A stretch of DNA of 5,715 nt from an uncultured Fibrobacterota bacterium (GTDB lineage Bacteria; Fibrobacterota; Chitinivibrionia; Chitinivibrionales; Chitinispirillaceae): NCBI GenBank assembly GCA_903888815.1, contig CAISVC010000452.1, positions 1-5,715 on the forward strand, read 5' to 3'. The stretch's first letter is position 1. Every line of letters begins with the position of its first letter. The position numbers were made by a program, and so were the translations under genes. This document shows, piece after piece, positions 1-5,211 of this stretch. Under the pieces are notes generated by a model. It made no database searches and was not told the origin of the DNA. It was given only the letters and a program-made list of their open reading frames with translations.

Positions 1-969
1 GAATTTTTCACGCAGGTATTTCTTGACCTCCTGACGCGCGGTGCTGCCTCGCCTGAGCAGATCCGCGTATGATTTATTGATATGCAGCGACGGTACCGAG
101 CGGTCGTTGAGCATGACCACAAACTTTCCATCGATTTTTTCGACGATGAGATCCGGAATAATGGTGGTCGGTTTATCAGGGTTGTATCCGTAGCCGGGTT
201 TCGGATTGAGCGTCTTGAGCACCGCGATTCCTTCCTGAACATCGCGGGGCTCTATCTCGAGTTCCCGGGCGATGTCCGGTATTTTAAGCTTTTCGAGGAG
301 CTCCCACTTTTCTGTAACAATGCGCCACGGAAGCGACCCTTCCTTTCCCTTGGCACGGAGCTGAAGCATCATGCATTCCTGCAGGTTCCTTGCACCGATG
401 CCGGCAGGATTGAATGTCCAGAGAAGGCGGAGTGTTTCCTCGGCTTCGATAAAGCTGACTTTCGTAACTTTGGCGATATCCTCAAGCGGAATGCGCAGGT
501 AGCCGTCGGTATCAAGACACCCGATAAGGAACTGGAGGAGCGGCTTTTTTTCTTCGGACAGCTTTTTCTCGGCGAGCTGATTCGTCAGGTACTCTTCGAG
601 CGTGGCCTGATAGACCGGAGTCGGCTCGTAGTGCTCCTTGCCGCGGTCGATCTCTTCGCTCGCGGAATAGCCGAGGTTAAAGCCTTCTTCCAGGTAATTT
701 TCCCAGTCGATGGATTCTTCTTCCACCTTGAGATCGGTGTCTTCGCCTGCCTCTTCAGGTTCCTGTTTGTCTTCTTCCTTGACCTCTTCCTGCTCCTGAT
801 TTTCGGCAGCGTCATCGTCGTCGGCAACGAGCAGCGGATTCATCTCAAGCTCGGTCTTGAGCAGCTGTTCAAGCTGGAGCGTATTCACCTGCAGAAGCTT
901 CAGCGATTGTATCATCTGAAAAGAGAGCTTCTGCTGAAGCCGCATGGACATGTCGAGACCCAGGTTCAT
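1..969 (-). CDS. rpoN: RNA polymerase sigma-54 factor, N-terminal 323 residues (3' end outside window)
   Basis: This is the alternative sigma factor that directs core RNA polymerase to -24/-12 promoters and needs an AAA+ enhancer-binding activator to open DNA. The reading frame is open from ATG at 969 to the window edge. Residues 1-47 are the glutamine/leucine-rich region I (LQQKLSFQMIQSLKLLQ, then LEQLLKTELEMNPLL), which contacts activators. Residues 50-95 are a very acidic region II (DDDD followed by many E/D). From about 115 comes the core-binding region, with the family signatures WTFNPAGIGARNLQECMMLQL (184-204), PWRIVTEKWELL (214-225), LNPKPG (254-259) and SVPSLHINKSYADLL (291-305). The visible part ends at KKYLREKF, where the DNA-binding domain should begin; the helix-turn-helix and RpoN box lie beyond position 1. 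The family is usually about 470-500 residues. A GGAG lies 10 nt before the ATG. Position downstream of lptB is the classical neighbourhood. Identification is very secure. Confidence 0.97.
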   Translation of the reverse strand, partial: MNLGLDMSMRLQQKLSFQMIQSLKLLQVNTLQLEQLLKTELEMNPLLVADDDDAAENQEQEEVKEEDKQEPEEAGEDTDLKVEEESIDWENYLEEGFNLGYSASEEIDRGKEHYEPTPVYQATLEEYLTNQLAEKKLSEEKKPLLQFLIGCLDTDGYLRIPLEDIAKVTKVSFIEAEETLRLLWTFNPAGIGARNLQECMMLQLRAKGKEGSLPWRIVTEKWELLEKLKIPDIARELEIEPRDVQEGIAVLKTLNPKPGYGYNPDKPTTIIPDLIVEKIDGKFVVMLNDRSVPSLHINKSYADLLRRGSTARQEVKKYLREKF

Positions 970-979
970 CTAACCATAG

Positions 980-984
980 CTCCA
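980..984 (-). promoter_or_regulatory. Ribosome binding site of rpoN
   Basis: The minus strand reads TGGAG here, ending 10 nt before the rpoN ATG at 969. It supports that start. An earlier out-of-frame ATG at 977-975 opens only ATG GTT AGA TGA, and its stop overlaps the rpoN ATG (ATGA). It lies only 2 nt from the GGAG, so it is unlikely to be the main start. Confidence 0.5.
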
Positions 985-1039
985 GATGTTTTTTAAAAAT
1001 TCGGGTGTTGCCTAACAGCATTGTGGCAGGCGGCTCATA

Positions 1040-1068
1040 AATATAAATTAGATTCTGGAAACAGGGAA
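1040..1068 (-). promoter_or_regulatory. Weak candidate promoter for rpoN in the lptB-rpoN gap
   Basis: The 143-bp gap between lptB and rpoN is AT-rich near its middle. On the minus strand TTCCCT (1068-1063) and TATATT (1045-1040) are separated by 17 bp. The -10 is reasonable but the -35 matches only three of six consensus bases. The ATTAA/TTAAT inverted repeat just after lptB (1095-1108) has no GC stem, so I see no terminator that would isolate rpoN from lptB. Read-through from lptB remains equally possible. Confidence 0.2.
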
Positions 1069-1112
1069 GGGATTAACAAGCAAAAAATATGCCGATTAAA
1101 AAATTAATAGAT

Positions 1113-1919
1113 TCAATCCAGCCTGAAATTCTGGCCGAGATAAATCCGCCGTGCCTCAGGGTTTTCGGCGAGTTCCTGGGCAGAGCCGGAGATGAGGATT
1201 TTGCCTTCGGCCATGATGTAGGCACGGTCGGTGATGCGCAGCGTTTCGCGGACATTGTGGTCGGTGATGAGCACGCCGTAGCCCTTATATTTCAACTCAT
1301 GCACGATGCTCTGTATGTCCTCCACAGCGATCGGGTCAACGCCGGCAAAGGGTTCGTCGAGCAGGATGAAGTCGGGCCTGATGGCGAGCGAGCGGGCTAT
1401 TTCCACCCTCCGGCGTTCTCCGCCCGAGAGCTGGTATCCGAGACTTTTTTCAAGATGGCCGACATGCATATCTTCGAGCAGTGCGTGCATGCGTTTCTTC
1501 CGTTCTTTAAGGCTCAGTCCCTGATATTCGAGGATCGACAGGATATTGTCCGCTACCGACAGTTTTCTGAAAATGGAAGGTTCCTGGGGCAGATACCCGA
1601 TGCCCATGCGCGCACGTTTGTACATCGGCTTTTTTGAAATGTTGGCATTATCGAGGAAAATATTTCCCTTGTTTGCTCTGATAAGACCGACGATCATATA
1701 AAAGGTGGTTGTTTTCCCGGCGCCGTTCGGCCCTAAAAGCCCCACGATTTCACCCTGATGAACGGTGATTGAGACGCCGTCTACCACGCGGCGTTTGCTG
1801 TAAATTTTGACAAGCCCTTCGGTCCGGATCTCACGGGCTTTTTGAGGAGACGCAGGCGCGGCTGTGGTTACTAGTGTCGGGAGTTCGTTATTTTTGCGAT
1901 TGTTGACGGCGTTGAACAC
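1113..1919 (-). CDS. lptB: LPS export ABC transporter ATP-binding protein LptB
   Basis: This cytoplasmic ATPase powers LPS extraction from the inner membrane, working with the permeases LptF and LptG (not in this window) and passing LPS to LptC and LptA. In the 268-residue product I see Walker A GPNGAGKT (63-70), the Q-loop in YLPQEPSIF (109-117), the signature LSGGERRR (164-171), Walker B FILLDEP with catalytic Glu189 (184-190), the D-loop region FAGVDP and the H-loop His221 in ITDHN. The phrases LPQEPSIFRKLSVADNI, LLDEPFAGVDPIAV and LGQNFRL are specific to LptB among ABC ATPases. The start is GTG at 1919, backed by a strong AGGAAAGG 8 nt upstream; no ATG occurs before Met75, inside the nucleotide-binding domain. 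This leaves about 30 residues (rich in N, A, P, T) ahead of the first domain strand, longer than the usual product of about 240. All catalytic residues are present. Confidence 0.96.
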   Translation of the reverse strand: MFNAVNNRKNNELPTLVTTAAPASPQKAREIRTEGLVKIYSKRRVVDGVSITVHQGEIVGLLGPNGAGKTTTFYMIVGLIRANKGNIFLDNANISKKPMYKRARMGIGYLPQEPSIFRKLSVADNILSILEYQGLSLKERKKRMHALLEDMHVGHLEKSLGYQLSGGERRRVEIARSLAIRPDFILLDEPFAGVDPIAVEDIQSIVHELKYKGYGVLITDHNVRETLRITDRAYIMAEGKILISGSAQELAENPEARRIYLGQNFRLD

Positions 1920-1927
1920 GTGTACGG

Positions 1928-1935
1928 CCTTTCCT
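1928..1935 (-). promoter_or_regulatory. Strong ribosome binding site deciding the GTG start of lptB
   Basis: The minus strand reads AGGAAAGG, ending 8 nt before the GTG at 1919-1917. It is the best Shine-Dalgarno match in the window and is the reason to accept the non-ATG start and the resulting N-terminal extension. An 8-bp palindrome, ACACGTGT (1916-1923), overlaps the start codon; it may be chance. Confidence 0.6.
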
Positions 1936-1965
1936 AAGATAAAATAATAACAATTCTTTATGTGC

Positions 1966-2020
1966 TAAAGGCTTTTTACGGGGTGGCGGTGCCCACCCCA
2001 CACCCAATCAACTGCCTTTA
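1966..2020 (-). other. Two-tier inverted repeat (predicted RNA structure) between lptA and lptB
   Basis: Two perfect inverted repeats are nested in the 127-bp lptA-lptB gap. The outer arms are TAAAGGC (plus strand 1966-1972) and GCCTTTA (2014-2020). The inner arms are GGGGTGG (1980-1986) and CCACCCC (1993-1999), with a 6-nt loop. In the minus-strand transcript the inner GC stem would be stable and the outer stem could close around it. No U-tract follows the structure in either direction: the minus strand continues GCACATAAAG. So it is not a canonical Rho-independent terminator. It could be an mRNA processing or stabilising structure, or a leader element for lptB. The repeats are seen directly; the function is inference. 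Confidence 0.45.
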
Positions 2021-2030
2021 TCCAAAAAAT

Positions 2031-2050
2031 ATTAACCTACGTTAACCTAC
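2031..2050. repeat. 10-bp near-perfect tandem repeat over the lptA stop codon
   Basis: The plus strand reads ATTAACCTAC followed directly by GTTAACCTAC, so nine of ten bases repeat. The right copy contains the TAG stop of the lptA-like gene. In the same frame, the left copy supplies a TAA five codons after the TAG. This looks like a small local duplication, with no evident function beyond a back-up stop. Confidence 0.5.
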
Positions 2051-3162
2051 GGGACAGGGAAATAGATCCCGCGCGTACTTCCGGCAAGCGAGACGAACTG
2101 AGCCTTACCTTTCGCGAATGTTACGGATACGCTGTCACCGCTCACTTCGTTGCAGCCTTTGCCGCTCGGATCCTCAATAAAATAAGTGCTGCGGGCGTTT
2201 CCCCAGATCTTCAGGTTTCTGACATTGCCGTCGCGGCCGAAGCCGAGCATCATGATCTTTCCGTTTGCGGTGTTGGCGGTTGCCGGTTCACTGCTCTGAT
2301 AGCTTTTACTCGACGCCTTGCCGACCGACCAGATCACCTCGAGTCTGCCCGAATCGGAGACTGCCATGTACAGGCTGTCTCCCCAGATGTGCGTGAACGC
2401 AGTATCATGTCGATGCTGTCCTGCAGTATCGGCATACACGCCATGCGAACTGCCCACGATCGAAGCGTCGCGGAGCGACTCTTTGCTGAAATTGAGATTT
2501 ATGGAATCGCCGGAGAGCCGGTGGATGCCGTACCAGACCTGCGGGGAGCCCCGCAGCTGCGCCTGATTAGTGTTGGTAAAGTAATGGGCCAGGCGGCAGG
2601 TCGAAAAAAGCGGCCCCTTGCGGATCCGCACGCTGTCGGTCCCGGTGGCGCGTTTGAGCGAATCCACGTAACTCATGGTGATGCTTTTGATGGTGAGCGT
2701 TTCGCTGCTTGCCGTGTCGTAACGGATCATGACCGGATTGCCTTTGAGGCGGAAGATTTTTGACGCGATCCGGTATTCGGCGTCATTGCCTTTCAGCCGC
2801 GTCTGCTGTGTCGTGTCGTAGAAATCGAAATTGCCGGTCGCCGTAAGGGTGTTGTTCTCTTTGGCGAAATTCATACGGTTGCAGGTCAGCTGCTGTCTGC
2901 CCCGCACGACCTTGACGTTGTTGCGGAACGCAACAACGCCTTTTTTCCGCAGCCAGGTCGCTTCGTCGGAGCGGATGCGGATGTCATCGTATACGAAAAC
3001 CACATTGCCGCGCAGAACGCTGATGAATTCGCCGTTCGAGAAAGAGTTCTCGTTTCTGTTCGCGGACTCAAGAATAAGAGAAGGCACGGGCTTCGAAGGC
3101 CTGACGGCGGCAGCAGGAAGTAAAGAAATAATGCAAAGGATAATAAGATAGAACCGATACAT
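2047..3162 (-). CDS. lptA: LptA/OstA-like periplasmic LPS transport protein, long form with C-terminal repeats
   Basis: LptA forms the periplasmic bridge that shields the lipid part of LPS on its way to the outer membrane. The 371-residue product begins with a signal peptide (hydrophobic residues 4-19, likely cleavage after AAA at 17-19). The rest is almost entirely short beta-strand-like repeats, as in OstA/LptA beta-jellyroll proteins. Residues about 45-212 carry degenerate units, such as SVLRGNVVFVYDDIRIRSDEA, KVVRGRQQLTCNRMNF and RLKGNDAEYR. The C-terminal half has four clearer units beginning near Gly218, Gly261, Gly301 and Gly342, with a G(D/K)-hydrophobic start and a later G...Y. E. 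coli LptA is about 185 residues, so this is double length, similar to the OstA-like proteins of Bacteroidota-type bacteria. The ATG at 3162 has no recognisable Shine-Dalgarno, only an AT-rich leader. It lies 45 bp after rmuC and 127 bp before lptB. The family call is strong; strict LptA equivalence is inferred from context. Confidence 0.85.
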   Translation of the reverse strand: MYRFYLIILCIISLLPAAAVRPSKPVPSLILESANRNENSFSNGEFISVLRGNVVFVYDDIRIRSDEATWLRKKGVVAFRNNVKVVRGRQQLTCNRMNFAKENNTLTATGNFDFYDTTQQTRLKGNDAEYRIASKIFRLKGNPVMIRYDTASSETLTIKSITMSYVDSLKRATGTDSVRIRKGPLFSTCRLAHYFTNTNQAQLRGSPQVWYGIHRLSGDSINLNFSKESLRDASIVGSSHGVYADTAGQHRHDTAFTHIWGDSLYMAVSDSGRLEVIWSVGKASSKSYQSSEPATANTANGKIMMLGFGRDGNVRNLKIWGNARSTYFIEDPSGKGCNEVSGDSVSVTFAKGKAQFVSLAGSTRGIYFPVP

Positions 3163-3207
3163 ATATTGGAAAAATACAATGATAAAGAGATCGTGCGGCT
3201 TAAAATA

Positions 3208-4509
3208 TCACCCGTTTTCCAGCAGCTTCTGCCCGTCAGAATTTCCGGCAAGCTCCTGCGGGATCCGTTTTGAGGTTTTTGCACCGAGCTTGCGCAGTTC
3301 CTCGACCCTGCCGATTAGATTACCTTTGCCGTCGCGGAGACGGTTCATGGCTGTTTCGAACGACTCACGGACGCTGCCGAGCTTTTTCTGCGCATCGAGC
3401 ATGGCTTCGGCGACGAGCGCCACCTGATCGTACAGGCGGCCGGCGCGGGTCGCGATGAGCTCGGCGTTTCGGTTCTCTTTTTCCCTGCGCCAGATCTGGG
3501 CAATAAGTTTGAGCATGAGCATAAGCGTTGCCGGACCGGTGAGCACGACATTGGTGCGCGCAATATCATACAGGAGATTTTTATCTTCCTGTAAAGCAAG
3601 CTGGTAGGCGCCTTCAACCGGCACGCACATGATGATGAAATCGAGGGTGCGGTTACCCAGAAGCTGCTGATACTCTTTTCCCGCGAGTTCGGCGAGGTGC
3701 TTTCTGACCGACGCGGTATGTTCGGCGAGCGCTGCCGTTTTCAGCACTTCATCCCGTTCGCTGCAGAAACGTTCGTAGGCGGTCAGTGACACTTTTGAAT
3801 CAACGATCACTGCCTTGCCGGCGGGCAGATATACCACAAAGTCGGGTTTGAAGAGCTGGCCGTCTTCGGAACGCATGCTGACCTGCGTATCATATTCCCG
3901 GCCCCGTTCCAGTCCCGACGCTTCGAGAATACGTTCCAGGATGAGTTCGCCCCAGTTGCCCTGCGCCTTTGCATCGCCTTTGATCGCTTCCGCGAGGTTG
4001 TTTGCTTCAACGCTTACTTTATTGTTCAGCTCCTGCAGCTGGCGCACCTGCTCCAGAAGCTTTGCGAGTCCTTCTGTATCGTTTTTATGCACCTCGTCGA
4101 CCCGTTTGCGGAACGCCTCGATCTGCTCGCGGAACGGGCTCAGCAGGGTGGAAAGCTTTTCTGTATTTTGATCGGTAAATGATTTTCCCTTCTCATCGAA
4201 GATGCGGTTGGCGAGGTTCTCAAACTCCATTTTGAGCCGGGCTTCCGAATCCTGGAGCAGCTGCAGTTTTTCCCGCATGTTTTTCCGTTCACCTTCGAGC
4301 TCCGCTTCCAGCCTCGCATTAGTCGATTGAAGTTCTTCGGCCTTCTGTATGCGGTTTTTCAGTTCTTCGATATGCAAATCTTTCTGTTCATTGAGGGTTC
4401 TGAGGCTGGCGAGTTCTTCGGGTTTCGGCATTTTTCGAATGTTTTGCCATAGAAGGAATAATAGCGCTCCCAGTACGATAATTAGAAGAATAATGATGAT
4501 TAATTGCAT
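3208..4509 (-). CDS. rmuC: RmuC family protein (membrane-anchored coiled coil plus nuclease-like domain)
   Basis: RmuC is a conserved protein linked in E. coli to limiting recombination at inverted repeats; its biochemical activity is not well defined. The 433-residue product has one N-terminal membrane helix (about 3-21, very rich in I and L), then a long charged region with coiled-coil character (about 30-175), then the RmuC domain (about 180-390). Family landmarks are GNWGE (184-188), KPDFVVYLPAGKAVIVDSKVSL (221-242), LDFIIMCVPVEGAY (289-302) and the block TNVVLTGPATLMLMLKLIAQIWR (319-341). Asp223, Asp237 and Lys239 fit the PD-(D/E)xK nuclease pattern proposed for the family. The length is in the usual range of about 400-500. 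ATG at 4509 places the membrane helix at the very N-terminus, but there is no good Shine-Dalgarno. It follows the lptC-like stop by 23 bp and is followed by lptA after 45 bp, so co-transcription with LPS-export genes is likely. Confidence 0.94.
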   Translation of the reverse strand: MQLIIIILLIIVLGALLFLLWQNIRKMPKPEELASLRTLNEQKDLHIEELKNRIQKAEELQSTNARLEAELEGERKNMREKLQLLQDSEARLKMEFENLANRIFDEKGKSFTDQNTEKLSTLLSPFREQIEAFRKRVDEVHKNDTEGLAKLLEQVRQLQELNNKVSVEANNLAEAIKGDAKAQGNWGELILERILEASGLERGREYDTQVSMRSEDGQLFKPDFVVYLPAGKAVIVDSKVSLTAYERFCSERDEVLKTAALAEHTASVRKHLAELAGKEYQQLLGNRTLDFIIMCVPVEGAYQLALQEDKNLLYDIARTNVVLTGPATLMLMLKLIAQIWRREKENRNAELIATRAGRLYDQVALVAEAMLDAQKKLGSVRESFETAMNRLRDGKGNLIGRVEELRKLGAKTSKRIPQELAGNSDGQKLLENG

Positions 4510-4532
4510 AGGCAGTTCTTTAACTGATAGTA

Positions 4533-5144
4533 TTAATAGATTCTGTCATCGTTCGCCTCAACCCGCCTTTTGAAATCCGGGAATTGGCCGCTGACCTGCG
4601 ATTTAAAGGTAAAGTGGGAAAAATCCTCGACAGCGTCTAGGCCCTTACCTCTCATTATGTCGCCCTTGGGCGTTTCGATCTGAACATACGTATCGGATTC
4701 GACCTTATGAGTACCTTTAATCCACCATAACTTCGGTGTCTTTACGATAAGGGAATCCTGGTTCCTGATATAGACGTTTCCCCAGACCGTGAAACTCTGA
4801 AGTGTTGAAGTCGTGATGCCCGAATCGGCCAGAACTTTTGTACGCGCCTTCCCCAGCGAATCGTAAAGTGTAAGTTTAACCGGTGTGACCAGCATGGTGC
4901 CGGTATCAGTGAGCGGTTTTTTCATATAATTCGATTCGAGCTTCCAGCGCTTGTATTTGCCTTCGTAAAAGAAAATCGTCGTCGTGCCGAACTCCTGATA
5001 CGGCGTCATAATGCTGCCGGAAGAAAGCGGCAGGGTGTCTTTTTTCCTGGAGCACTGCGCTGCAATCAGGAGAACAATGATCAGAAAAAGTACCGGTATT
5101 GTGCGATGGCCCATATAATGCCTGTAAAAATTAATTGGAGACAT
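4533..5144 (-). CDS. lptC: LptC-like LPS export protein, possible lipoprotein
   Basis: LptC is the bitopic inner-membrane partner that receives LPS from LptBFG and hands it to LptA. The 203-residue product has a hydrophobic segment (about 17-29, IPVLFLIIVLLIA) followed by AAQC at 28-31 and charged residues. This resembles a lipobox, although Gln at -1 is unusual, so it may be a lipoprotein or simply have a membrane anchor. The periplasmic part fits the LptC family: RWKLES (66-71), LTLYDSLGKARTKVLADSG (91-109), VWGNVYI (120-126), VKTPKLWWIKGTHKVESDTYVQI (134-156), GKGLDA (166-171) and VSGQF (184-188). Start choice is uncertain. ATG at 5144 has no clear Shine-Dalgarno. An in-frame ATG at 5114 (Met11) has an AGG 6 nt upstream and would give a more typical 20-residue signal before the Cys. 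It is the first gene of the minus-strand cluster. Sequence identity to LptC is remote; context strengthens the call. Confidence 0.82.
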   Translation of the reverse strand: MSPINFYRHYMGHRTIPVLFLIIVLLIAAQCSRKKDTLPLSSGSIMTPYQEFGTTTIFFYEGKYKRWKLESNYMKKPLTDTGTMLVTPVKLTLYDSLGKARTKVLADSGITTSTLQSFTVWGNVYIRNQDSLIVKTPKLWWIKGTHKVESDTYVQIETPKGDIMRGKGLDAVEDFSHFTFKSQVSGQFPDFKRRVEANDDRIY

Positions 5145-5211
5145 GGTCCGCGGTTATTTGAAAAATTAAATTTTGCAATGATGTTTGGTGAGTTTATTTA
5201 ATTTATAAATA
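5145..5211. promoter_or_regulatory. AT-rich divergent promoter region between lptC-like gene and RNA methyltransferase
   Basis: This 67-bp spacer separates two divergent genes, so it should hold promoters for both unless transcription starts inside a gene. For the plus strand, TTGCAA (5173-5178) and TTTAAT (5197-5202) are 18 bp apart. They would put the start of transcription only a few bases before the ATG at 5212, a very short or leaderless message. TTGCAA is self-complementary and could also serve the minus strand, but no good -10 follows at the right distance. The boxes are weak matches; the promoter-bearing role follows mainly from gene orientation. Confidence 0.4.

Noticed and set aside
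82..996. A 304-residue open frame on the plus strand, antisense to rpoN
   Set aside because: It lies wholly opposite unmistakable sigma-54 coding sequence. Its translation shows phenylalanine/leucine runs that are the complement of the acidic Glu/Asp codons of region II, and it has no family motif.
1095..1108. Inverted repeat ATTAA/TTAAT after lptB as a terminator
   Set aside because: The stem is only five A-T pairs with no GC core, so it would not act as a Rho-independent terminator.
1089..1637. A 182-residue open frame on the plus strand, antisense to lptB
   Set aside because: It mirrors the lptB coding region with all ABC motifs on the other strand. No recognisable domain or ribosome site supports it.
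1940..1965. A sigma-54 type -24/-12 promoter before lptB (AGCAC ... TTG on the minus strand)
   Set aside because: The first G of the GG pair is missing and the distance to the TTG is too long, so it does not fit the required 12-bp spacing.
2886..3284. A 132-residue minus-strand frame spanning the rmuC-lptA junction
   Set aside because: It overlaps both real genes out of frame and is rich in Arg and Ser, typical of a shifted reading of the flanking genes.
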